Assembly (NCBI GenBank): GCA_026709025.1
Contig: JAPOTT010000008.1
Span: 1-64,000 of the forward strand
Length of the DNA stretch: 64,000 nucleotides
Origin: a bacterium
GTDB taxonomy: Bacteria > Actinomycetota > Acidimicrobiia > Acidimicrobiales > Bin134
Reading direction: 5' to 3'
Below the pieces are notes generated by a model. That model was not told the DNA's origin. It made no database searches and was given only the letters and a program-made list of their open reading frames with translations. Made by a program: the position numbers and the translations under genes. This document shows, piece by piece, positions 10,957 through 19,190 of this stretch. Each line of letters starts with the position of its first letter. The stretch's first letter is position 1.

Positions 10957-11844
10957 CTAGCCTGAATCTTGGCCCAAATCCCGATGCGAGATGAACGGAC
11001 GCGAACCTAACTCTTTGGCAGCAGCCAAACGACCGTGTATGTGCTCGGCCACGAACACCGACCGATGCCTACCTCCAGTGCAGCCAAAAGCAATGGTCAA
11101 ATACGATTTGCCCTCTCGGGCATAGGCAGGCACAAGCGTGGTCAAAAGGTCTTCGGTTTGGGATAGGAAGGTTTGGGTCATGGGCTGGCCGTTCATCAAA
11201 AAGTCCTGCACTGCTGCGTCTTTGCCACACAAGCCTCGTAGCTCCTCTTCCCAATAAGGATTGGGCAAAAACCGACAGTCCAACACCAGATCCGCATCCA
11301 AAGGGATGCCGTACTTGAACCCAAACGACAACACCCTTGTGGTAACCGACTCAGGGCCAGCTTCCAGCCCAAACACCTCATCTAGCAGGTGGTGGAGTTG
11401 GTAGATGCTGTACTCGGAGGTGTCTATCACCACATCAGCCTCGCCCCGCAAAAACCCCAGGGCCTCCCGCTCAGCATCAATGGCATCTGACACCCCCATA
11501 GAGGCTGAGCCCACAAAGGGGTGACGCCGCTTGGTGCTCTCAAAACGCTTCACCAACACCGGCGTGGAAGCATCCAAAAACAAGATACGCACTGGCCCTG
11601 CCGCCGAAGCTCGCAGACGAGCCAAAGCAGGTGCCACCTCAGCGTGAAACAAGTTCAAGCCCAACACCAGCCCTACTTGGCAGATGTGACTGTTCGGGGC
11701 ATCTGCAAACTCCCGCACTCTGGGCAGCAACGCAGGCGGCAGATTATCCACCACATACCAGCCCTTGTCTTCAAAGTGGTTGGCAGCCTGACTGCGTCCC
11801 GCTCCAGACATGCCGGTGATTACCACGTATTCAGCCACCACCAC
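10957..11844 (-). CDS. rapZ: RapZ-family nucleotide-binding protein
   Basis: RapZ/YvcJ family P-loop ATPase/GTPase, 295 aa. The P-loop near residue 11 is GMSGAGRS, with Arg in place of the usual Lys, as is common in actinobacterial members. The C-terminal domain carries the conserved FGCTGGRHRSV. In E. coli RapZ controls GlmS through small RNAs; the actinobacterial role is unclear. Starts with GTG, downstream of uvrC in the usual uvrC-rapZ order. Confidence 0.93.
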   Translation of the reverse strand: MVVAEYVVITGMSGAGRSQAANHFEDKGWYVVDNLPPALLPRVREFADAPNSHICQVGLVLGLNLFHAEVAPALARLRASAAGPVRILFLDASTPVLVKRFESTKRRHPFVGSASMGVSDAIDAEREALGFLRGEADVVIDTSEYSIYQLHHLLDEVFGLEAGPESVTTRVLSFGFKYGIPLDADLVLDCRFLPNPYWEEELRGLCGKDAAVQDFLMNGQPMTQTFLSQTEDLLTTLVPAYAREGKSYLTIAFGCTGGRHRSVFVAEHIHGRLAAAKELGSRPFISHRDLGQDSG

Positions 11845-11918
11845 ACACTAACGGCTCGGCGCTACCCCAAAGGAGGTTTCGAATGCGCCACAGGAGATTG
11901 AGGCACCCCGGAGGTGGT

Positions 11919-13790
11919 TTAGGTGGGGCGATGGAGCTTGTCGAAAACCGCTTGGGCCACCTTATCTGGTAACCAGCTAAGCGCTTGTAGGTCTTCTAAG
12001 CAGGCCCGCTGCACCGCCCGCACTCCCCCAAGTTCTTTGACCAAGCGGGCTCGGCGTGTGGGGCCGAGGCCCACAACATCATCCAAAAACGACCTGGTCA
12101 TCGCTTTGTTGCGAAGGTTGCGGTGATAGTCGTTAGCAAAGCGGTGGCTCTCATCGCGGATGCGTTGCAAAAGATACAAGCTCTCTGAAGGCCGAGGGAT
12201 TTCCACCGGTGCGGCCCGCCCAGACACGTAAACCTGTTCAAACTCCTTGGCCAAGCCCGCCACGAATATCTCGCCTTGTAGCCCCAGATTGTTTACTACC
12301 CGTTCAGCCACGCCAAGCTGGCCTTTGCCCCCATCCACCACCAAAAGCTGCGGCGGGTAAGCAAACCTGCCCTTTTGATCGGGCGGCAGCTCCCGTTCTT
12401 CCAGATAGTTACGCAGGCGGCGGGTAAGCACCTCTTCCATGGCTGCGTAATCGTCGTTACCATCCACCGAACGCACCTTGAACCTGCGGTATTCGGATTT
12501 GCGCGGCAACCCGTCCTCCATCACCACCATGGAACCCACGTAATCTGTACCCTGCAGGTGGCTCATGTCGTAGCACTCAATGCGAAGCGGTGCCTGCGCC
12601 ATACCTAAGCAGGCTTGCAGGTGATTCAGCGCTTGAGCCCGGGTGTTGTGATCCGAAGCGCGCTTTAAGCGGTGCCTAGCCAACGCATCGGCTGCGTTGC
12701 GGGTAACCGTTTCTTGGAGCTTGCGCTTCGCACCGCGCTGAGGCACCAAAATAGCCACCTTTGAGCCACGCTGCTGACACAACCAATCCTCATACAGCTC
12801 TTGGTTGTCGGGTAGTTGAGGCACCAGAACCTGCTTAGGGCTGCCCAGAGGATTCTCCTCAAAATACAGGCGCTCCAAAACCCGGCTCACCAACTCGGCG
12901 CTTTGCAGGTCTGCGGCCTTGTCTACCGTGAAGCCACGACGGCCCAGCACCCTGCCCTTGCGCACATAGAACACCTGACAAGCGGCCTCTAGCTCATCTT
13001 CTACCAGCCCAACCACATCGTAATCTTCTGAACGAGTGCCCACCATCTGCTGCGATTCAATGGCACGATGCACGCTAGCTAGCCGATCTCTGTAGCGAGC
13101 CGCCTGCTCAAACTCCATCGCTGCAGATGCTTGGGCCATGTCTTTTTGCAGCTGTGCAACCACCTCGGCGGTGTCGCCCCCCAAAAAGCCCAGCAACTTT
13201 TCCAACATCTGTGCATAATCGGCAGCTGAAACCTCCCCCACACACGGCCCAGCACACTTCTCTATATGAAAAAGCAGGCAAGGTCTACCGAGACGCTCAT
13301 GGTGCTTGAACTTGTTATCGCTACAAGTACGAATGGGAAATGTTCGCAGCAACAAATCCAAGGTGTCCCTAATGGCATAAGCATGACCAAAGGGGCCGAA
13401 ATAGCGGTTGCCTTTGCGTTTACGCCCCCGCACAACCATCGCCCGAGGCCACTCATCCACCATCGTTACACACAAAAACGGGTAGCTCTTGTCGTCACGG
13501 TAGCGAACGTTGAAACGAGGTTGGTGACGCTGAATAAGGCTGTACTCCAGCATCAACGCCTCCACCTCGTTGGCTACCTGAATCCATTCCACAGATTCTG
13601 CCTCAGCCACCATCTGAGCAGTACGCAGCGGCAAATGCGCCGGGTTTTGAAAGTAGTTGCCTAAACGTGAGCGCAGGTTCTTGGCCTTGCCCACGTAAAT
13701 AACCCGCCCGTGGCGATCTTTGAACTGATAGGAGCCAGCAGCTTCGGGGATGGTGCCGCTGGGAGGACGTTGCAACATCGTGGTGGACAT
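11919..13790 (-). CDS. uvrC: Excinuclease ABC subunit C
   Basis: UvrC makes the two incisions in nucleotide excision repair. Domains in order: GIY-YIG nuclease (about 15-95, with VIYVGKAKNLRSR), UVR motif that binds UvrB (MEFEQAARYRDRL, about 205), RNase H-like 3' domain (CYDMSHLQGTDYVGSMVV, about 420-520) and C-terminal helix-hairpin-helix (about 565-620). The frame opens at 13835, but ATG 13790 (MSTTMLQ) puts GTIP at the family's normal distance from the start. 623 aa. Confidence 0.95.
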   Translation of the reverse strand: MSTTMLQRPPSGTIPEAAGSYQFKDRHGRVIYVGKAKNLRSRLGNYFQNPAHLPLRTAQMVAEAESVEWIQVANEVEALMLEYSLIQRHQPRFNVRYRDDKSYPFLCVTMVDEWPRAMVVRGRKRKGNRYFGPFGHAYAIRDTLDLLLRTFPIRTCSDNKFKHHERLGRPCLLFHIEKCAGPCVGEVSAADYAQMLEKLLGFLGGDTAEVVAQLQKDMAQASAAMEFEQAARYRDRLASVHRAIESQQMVGTRSEDYDVVGLVEDELEAACQVFYVRKGRVLGRRGFTVDKAADLQSAELVSRVLERLYFEENPLGSPKQVLVPQLPDNQELYEDWLCQQRGSKVAILVPQRGAKRKLQETVTRNAADALARHRLKRASDHNTRAQALNHLQACLGMAQAPLRIECYDMSHLQGTDYVGSMVVMEDGLPRKSEYRRFKVRSVDGNDDYAAMEEVLTRRLRNYLEERELPPDQKGRFAYPPQLLVVDGGKGQLGVAERVVNNLGLQGEIFVAGLAKEFEQVYVSGRAAPVEIPRPSESLYLLQRIRDESHRFANDYHRNLRNKAMTRSFLDDVVGLGPTRRARLVKELGGVRAVQRACLEDLQALSWLPDKVAQAVFDKLHRPT

Positions 13791-13863
13791 CTTATTGACA
13801 CCCATCCCATAGGTACGCATATCAACAGCGCGCATGTCTGTTGGTTGACGTTCTTTGGCAGCA

Positions 13864-13910
13864 TTATTTGTGTACTTGATTATTTGTGTACTTGATTATT
13901 TGTGTACTTC
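13864..13910. repeat. 16-bp tandem repeat, three copies
   Basis: TTATTTGTGTACTTGA at 13864-13879 and 13880-13895, with a third copy at 13896-13910 ending in TTC. It sits between divergent uvrC and nadA and may overlap their promoters; a GTATAC word follows at 13915-13920. Confidence 0.92.
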
Positions 13911-13926
13911 GCATGTATACCGCTTT

Positions 13927-14080
13927 GAACGCTGAGCAGCGTGCGGGTAAAATACCAACGCTGGCCGGGTATCCAGCGACATATCGAACACCGAGGCCGA
14001 CAACCCCGTGGCGAGGCGACCCGGCTGTCCCCACCGGCTGCTAATCGGAGTTCCCGTACCTCACGGAGGTTCTTACAATC
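13927..14080 (+). promoter_or_regulatory. Structured 5' leader of nadA, possible riboswitch
   Basis: About 155 nt of non-coding leader with several strong hairpins: ACGCT/AGCGT with a GAGC loop (about 13929-13942), CGCTGG/CCAGCG (about 13959-13978) and a multibranched element around 13990-14046. In the last, GCCG/CGGC and GTGG/CCAC helices flank a single-stranded ACAACCCC. The string ACAACCCCGT also occurs in my recollection of the NAD+-I (nadA-motif) riboswitch, which controls nadA in Acidobacteria, but its CAACC/GGUUG helix is not reproduced here, so the class assignment is tentative. GGAGGT at 14065-14070 is the ribosome binding site. Confidence 0.35.
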
Positions 14081-15175
14081 ATGTTGCGTGTTCAGCGACC
14101 GCTTCCAGAGCGGTACACTTCGGCTTCGCCTGAGCAACTCGCGCGTTTCATCGGCGATGCCAAAACAGCCCTGGGAGACAAGCTCTTCATTTTGGGGCAC
14201 CACTACCAGCGCGATGAGGTTATGACGTGGGCCGATGCTAGGGGCGACTCGTTTCGACTATCGGTGTTAGCTCAACAGCACCCTGAAGCTGCCTACATCG
14301 TGTTCTGCGGCGTACATTTCATGGCTGAATCTGCCGATATCTTAACCGGCGATCACCAACAGGTGCTGTTACCCGACCTCAATGCTGGTTGTTCTATGGC
14401 CGACATGGCCGACATTGAACAAGTAGAAGATGCCTGGGAGGAACTAGCCCGGGTTACCGATATTGAACAAGTTGTGCCCATTACCTACATGAACTCAGCC
14501 GCCAACCTGAAGGCTTTCACCGCACGACACGGTGGCGCGGTTTGCACTTCTTCAAATGCCCAAGCTGTGCTCAGCTGGGCACTAAGCCGAGGCCAGCAGG
14601 TGCTGTTCTTCCCAGACCAACACCTCGGGCGCAACACCGGCTTTGCTATGGGCTATGACGAAGAACAGATGGGGGTATGGAATCCCCGCTTAGAACTAGG
14701 TGGCATAAGCGAAGCACAATGCAAAGAATCGGTGCTGTTGTTGTGGAAGGGGCATTGCTCGGTGCATCAACGCTTTCAGCCTGAGCACCTAGCGGCGTTT
14801 CGGGCTAAGCATCCCAATGGCATCGTGCTGGTACACCCCGAATGCAGCCGCGCTGTGTGTGCTGCGGCCGATCAGGTGGGCTCAACCGACTACATAATCA
14901 GTGCTGTAGATGCTGCTCCAGCGGGTTCGGTGATCGGTGTTGGCACCGAGATCCATCTTGTAAACCGTCTCAACGCAGAAACCCCCGACAAAACGGTGGT
15001 TTCGCTTGACCCGCTGGTGTGCCCTTGCTCCACGATGTTTAGAATTGACGCTGCTCACCTAGCTTGGGTGCTAGAAGGGCTGGTGCAGGGCGAGATACAC
15101 AATCGCATCACTGTGGCACCTGAGGTTGCAGCCGAAGCCAAAGTAGCGCTAGATCGAATGCTGCAAATTACCTAA
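14081..15175 (+). CDS. nadA: Quinolinate synthase
   Basis: Condenses iminoaspartate and dihydroxyacetone phosphate to quinolinate for NAD synthesis using a [4Fe-4S] cluster. 364 aa with the three cluster cysteines: Cys76 in FCGVHFMAE, one in HPECS near residue 237 and one in CPCSTM near 315. GHHYQRDEV is at 39-47. nadB and nadC are not next to it; folD follows on the same strand 65 nt downstream. Confidence 0.96.
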   Translation: MLRVQRPLPERYTSASPEQLARFIGDAKTALGDKLFILGHHYQRDEVMTWADARGDSFRLSVLAQQHPEAAYIVFCGVHFMAESADILTGDHQQVLLPDLNAGCSMADMADIEQVEDAWEELARVTDIEQVVPITYMNSAANLKAFTARHGGAVCTSSNAQAVLSWALSRGQQVLFFPDQHLGRNTGFAMGYDEEQMGVWNPRLELGGISEAQCKESVLLLWKGHCSVHQRFQPEHLAAFRAKHPNGIVLVHPECSRAVCAAADQVGSTDYIISAVDAAPAGSVIGVGTEIHLVNRLNAETPDKTVVSLDPLVCPCSTMFRIDAAHLAWVLEGLVQGEIHNRITVAPEVAAEAKVALDRMLQIT

Positions 15176-15240
15176 CGCTGAACTCATTCTTGTGGGTTGC
15201 TTGTTGTGTCTGGGGCTCACACAAGTGAGAATAGGTGCTG

Positions 15241-16101
15241 ATGACTGCAATCAAGTTGGACGGTGAGATGCTGTCCGCCGAAATCAAAACTAGCCTGTCC
15301 ACGAGGATTGCCGCTTTGATAGAGCGAGGGATAACCCCAACTTTGGGCACCTTGTTGGTGGGTGACGATGGGCCCTCAGCCAACTATGTTGCCATGAAGC
15401 ACCGTGACAGCGCCGAACTACAGATGGGCTCGCGGGAGGTTCATCTGCCTGCTACCGCTACTCAAGCCGATGTGGATGCCGTGGTGGACGACTTCAACTC
15501 CGACCCCTCGGTGGATGCCTACATCATGCAGTACCCGTTTCCCGCTCACCTGAACTATGAAGCAGCGCTGATGCGGGTGTTACCCGAAAAGGATGCCGAC
15601 GGACTGCACCCGGTGAACCTCGGCAAGCTGGTACAAGGTGTTGATGCACCCTTGGCATGCACCCCCAAAGGCATACAACTTCTGCTAGAACACTACGACG
15701 TTCCCATTGAGGGTCGCCATGTGGTAATCATCGGAAGAGGGCTCACCATTGGTCGCCCCTTGGCCAACCTATTATCGCTCAAGCGTAAGGAGGCCAACGC
15801 TGCTGTTACGGTGGTGCATACTGGTGTTGGAGATATCTCTAAGTACACCCGCAATGCCGACATCCTGATCGCAGCAGCAGGATCACCATCTATCGTCACA
15901 CCTCAGATGGTTAAACCCAACGCAGCGGTGGTTGCTGCCGGGGTTAGCTTTGTAAACAACAAGTTGGTATCAGATGTAGACGCTACGGTAGCAGAAGTAG
16001 CAGGTTGGCTTTCACCTAGAATTGGCGGGGTTGGCCCCATGACCCGCGTTGTGCTTATGTCCAACACCGTGGCCGCAGCCGAACGCACCGCAGCGTTCTA
16101 G
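15241..16101 (+). CDS. folD: Bifunctional methylenetetrahydrofolate dehydrogenase/cyclohydrolase
   Basis: One-carbon folate enzyme of 286 aa, connecting 5,10-methylene-THF and 10-formyl-THF. Catalytic Lys lies in NYVAMKHRDS (about 54); EKDADGLHPVN and GGVGPMTRVVLMSNT are conserved. The first signature reads IMQYPFP where most enzymes have VQLPLP, and the nucleotide loop is GRGLTIGRP, so it is a somewhat divergent member. Start may be ATG 15241 or GTG 15235. It could supply folate to the glycine cleavage genes present in this window. Confidence 0.93.
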   Translation: MTAIKLDGEMLSAEIKTSLSTRIAALIERGITPTLGTLLVGDDGPSANYVAMKHRDSAELQMGSREVHLPATATQADVDAVVDDFNSDPSVDAYIMQYPFPAHLNYEAALMRVLPEKDADGLHPVNLGKLVQGVDAPLACTPKGIQLLLEHYDVPIEGRHVVIIGRGLTIGRPLANLLSLKRKEANAAVTVVHTGVGDISKYTRNADILIAAAGSPSIVTPQMVKPNAAVVAAGVSFVNNKLVSDVDATVAEVAGWLSPRIGGVGPMTRVVLMSNTVAAAERTAAF

Positions 16102-16115
16102 CCGCAGCGTTCTAG
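16088..16115. repeat. 14-bp tandem duplication containing the folD stop codon
   Basis: CCGCAGCGTTCTAG at 16088-16101 is the last codons and TAG stop of folD. It is repeated exactly at 16102-16115, leaving a second stop-bearing copy in the convergent spacer. Confidence 0.95.
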
Positions 16116-19093
16116 CCAAGCACCCGCACAAGCTGAATATGTCGCTCTGGATTGAGCAACAACGCTGCCAACTCTTGCACATCAGCTAAGGTCATCTCGG
16201 CTAACGCATCCACCAAACGCTGGTGCGTGATCGCACCTTCGCCGCCAAACAGAGCCCATGTGTTGAGCACATACAAGAGGTCATCGTTGGTAGCCACCTC
16301 TAGGTTGTCGCTCATCACAGACCTAGCTCTTTCGAACTCCTCAACAGCAATTTGCCCAGCGTGCAGTTCGCCCACAATGCGAACCATTTCAGCTTCAATG
16401 TTGTCCATCTGTTCAGGTGGACCGGTTACCAACACCGTGGCAGTAATGTCGCCGTATGGATAGAGGCTCAAATCCACCCCAGCGGTTGCCACGTAGGTAT
16501 CGCCCAAGAGCTCACGAACGTTCTCAACAAGCTTGGCATCCAAGATGGTGTTCAAGAGCCTGCCTGCAACTAGTTGGATCAAGGTGGGGTTAACGTCCAA
16601 TTCGTAAATGTAGGTGGCTCGTGTGGAACTGTTGTCTGGCCCTAGCACTATCTCTTCGCGTACCACACCTTCTGGTAGCGGGCCGCGGCGATCCACGTAG
16701 GTGTCGGCAGCTTTGGTTGGGAGGGTACCCACATAGGTTTGGGCTAGCCGTGCCACCTCTGCACGTTCCACATCTCCTATTACGATCACAGTAAAGTCAT
16801 CTACACCGCCCAAACGCTGGCGGTAAATATCTAGCAACTCTTGGGCTGTAAGCGACTCTAAGCGCTCTGGGGATGGGATCGGGTTGTACCAGCCATAGGC
16901 ATCCCCGTGACGTGCTTGACGTAGCGCCAAAATCTCCTGCACATCAGGATCAGAAGCTGCTAGAGCAATCAAAATGTTGCCGTAGTCTTGTGCCTCTCTA
17001 AATGCTTGCTCGTCCACCCGCGGCGCAGTGATGTACAAGTACATCAGCTCAAACAAGTTGGCCGTTCCAGCAGTGTCGGAGGCACCGCTCACCCCTTCAG
17101 AGGTCTCCCCCACATAAGCACTAGCCGTAACCACGCTCTCTGCCAAAGCAGCAGTCAGCTCGCTTCTGCTGTAGCTGCCAAGCCCGCTTGAGTTGATAGC
17201 CCTGTTGCCTAAAAGCTGAGCTATAGCAAGTTCGCCTTCTGGGAACAAAGACCAACCTCCTACCCCACTGGCCTCTAAGATCACCTCGTTTTCAGAGATG
17301 TCTGAGTAGGCATAAATTACGCGGGTGCCGTTTGCAAATGTCCACTGATATGGATCATCTAGCTCATCTGCCAAAAACTCAATCGGCCCCTCACTAATTG
17401 GCTCAACCGGATCGGGAGACTCCAATGCAAACGCAACATTTGCTAGCTGGGTTGGAAGCTCACCGGGGGCGGCTGCATCTAGAGCAGCTTGCAGCTCATC
17501 TGAGCTGGGAAACTCTGCTGAATCTGAGCCCACCCCAACAATGATCGGTTCGCTAACTGCCAAAATCTCGCGATACCTAGCGCTGAGATCATCTACCGTT
17601 AGCTCATCTAACAACGATGCCACCCGGCTCAGCCTGTCTTGAGGAGTGGATATATCTTGGCCCTCCAAAAAGTGCGACACATAGTCATCAGCCAAATCAG
17701 CATCTTGGCGAGTAGCTGCCGCACCAACGCTGGACTGCAAGCTGGACAGGATTGTTCTAACTGCGATCTGCCGGTCTACTTCGCTAAAGCCCTGTTCTGC
17801 AAGGCTCAACAGCAAAGACCAATAGTCGGTGAGGGCCACAGAAAAATCTTCTGCCCGCAAGTTTGTTCCGCTAAAGCGCAACCCGCGGGTGTAAGGAAAA
17901 GATTCCCAAAATGCCCTGTCTATCTGCGACAACAGGCCCTGTTCGTAGGCATCACCTAGTCGGCTGTTAACGATGTTGGATACGACCCATTCAATCCAAA
18001 GCTGCCGGTTGCCTTCTACGGTGTTGCGATCCCAAGAGGGCAAGCGGATGTCTAAAGAAAGGTAGGGGTAGGTTTGTTCTGCAGATGTGGCATTAGCAAA
18101 CATAATCTCATGGTCTATTGCTGAGTAGCTGTCTACCTCACCAGGGGACTCTCCAGCTGCAATGTCGGCAAAATGTTGCTCAACCAAACCCACCAGTTCT
18201 TCAACCGGCAGATCTCCCACCGCTACCACAGCCATGTTGGAGGGCACATACCATGTTTCGTAGAAATCTCTTAGGTCTTGTGCTGTCGTAGCCAAGATGC
18301 TCTCTACGGTACCAATGGGATTACGACCCTCATAGGGAGTGTTTTGGGTGTAGAGGTCGTTAAAGACATTAGAGATGATGCCGTCTCCGGTTTCCTCCCG
18401 CAGACGGTACTCGTCGCGGATTATGCCACGCTCTTGATCTACATCATCTTCGGTGATGGTGGCTGCATGCGCCCACTCTGCTAGCACCTCAAAGGCCGTG
18501 CCAACCGAGTTCTCTTCTTCATCAATTATCAGATCCAGCATGTACACGGTTTCATCAAAGGATGTGTAGGCGTTGATATCTGGGCCGAACTCCACACCTA
18601 TTCTTTGCAAAGCCTCGGTGATCTCATTGCCCGGATACTTTTCGGTACCGTTAAACAACATGTGTTCTAGGTAATGGGCATACCCTGCTCCTGCAAAGGG
18701 CTCGTTCAACGAGCCCGCATTCACAGCCAACCGCAACGATAGCGACCCACCCGGCGAACTGTTGGAACGCACATAGTAGGTTAGGCCGTTCTCTAAGGTG
18801 CCTATCTGAACCGCAGGATCAATGGGCAATAGGTCGCCTGTTGTAGGTGTTCGTTGGCCAGATACCCCGGTATCGTCAGGCATCTGTTGGCCGTTTTGGG
18901 TATCTGTTTGGGCATCGCCAACTTGGACTGTTTCGCCGCTGGCCTCTGCTATAAGGGCTGCGCCTGCGCCACCATCTGCAGCCATCGTGTTGTGTGGAGG
19001 TAGCTGGCCTGTTACCAACACATCCCCATCGCTGCTAGCGCAGGCGCTCAGACATAACGCAGCACACACCACCAGCGCAAGTGTTCTTTTCAT
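16112..19093 (-). CDS. M16-family zinc metallopeptidase lipoprotein
   Basis: Insulinase-family (PqqL/pitrilysin-like) peptidase of about 993 aa. It carries a lipoprotein signal peptide (LCLSAC) and is probably anchored outside the membrane. The inverted zinc motif HxxEH is HYLEHMLFNG in the N-terminal half, with the distal Glu in the EEENS region about 75 residues on. The C-terminal M16 domain has no HxxEH and is the usual inactive partner half. ATG 19093 is chosen because it starts the signal peptide; the frame runs on to 19156. Divergent from gcvP. Confidence 0.9.
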   Translation of the reverse strand: MKRTLALVVCAALCLSACASSDGDVLVTGQLPPHNTMAADGGAGAALIAEASGETVQVGDAQTDTQNGQQMPDDTGVSGQRTPTTGDLLPIDPAVQIGTLENGLTYYVRSNSSPGGSLSLRLAVNAGSLNEPFAGAGYAHYLEHMLFNGTEKYPGNEITEALQRIGVEFGPDINAYTSFDETVYMLDLIIDEEENSVGTAFEVLAEWAHAATITEDDVDQERGIIRDEYRLREETGDGIISNVFNDLYTQNTPYEGRNPIGTVESILATTAQDLRDFYETWYVPSNMAVVAVGDLPVEELVGLVEQHFADIAAGESPGEVDSYSAIDHEIMFANATSAEQTYPYLSLDIRLPSWDRNTVEGNRQLWIEWVVSNIVNSRLGDAYEQGLLSQIDRAFWESFPYTRGLRFSGTNLRAEDFSVALTDYWSLLLSLAEQGFSEVDRQIAVRTILSSLQSSVGAAATRQDADLADDYVSHFLEGQDISTPQDRLSRVASLLDELTVDDLSARYREILAVSEPIIVGVGSDSAEFPSSDELQAALDAAAPGELPTQLANVAFALESPDPVEPISEGPIEFLADELDDPYQWTFANGTRVIYAYSDISENEVILEASGVGGWSLFPEGELAIAQLLGNRAINSSGLGSYSRSELTAALAESVVTASAYVGETSEGVSGASDTAGTANLFELMYLYITAPRVDEQAFREAQDYGNILIALAASDPDVQEILALRQARHGDAYGWYNPIPSPERLESLTAQELLDIYRQRLGGVDDFTVIVIGDVERAEVARLAQTYVGTLPTKAADTYVDRRGPLPEGVVREEIVLGPDNSSTRATYIYELDVNPTLIQLVAGRLLNTILDAKLVENVRELLGDTYVATAGVDLSLYPYGDITATVLVTGPPEQMDNIEAEMVRIVGELHAGQIAVEEFERARSVMSDNLEVATNDDLLYVLNTWALFGGEGAITHQRLVDALAEMTLADVQELAALLLNPERHIQLVRVLG

Positions 19094-19190
19094 AATCCTG
19101 TACCTGTCATCTAGGCTCTTTTCGTTGCGCCAATAGTGCCACACAGCCTGTGACACATAGATAGTTGAGCTACCATCAACTCAGCCCACC

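Noticed and set aside
13864-13910. CRISPR-like array
   Set aside because: Head-to-tail 16-bp units without spacers; none of the repeat arrays in the window has unique spacers between repeats, and no cas gene is seen.
15180-15235. Terminator or attenuator hairpin between nadA and folD (CTTGTG/CACAAG)
   Set aside because: Only 6 bp, long loop and no T-run; it overlaps the folD ribosome binding region and is not convincing.
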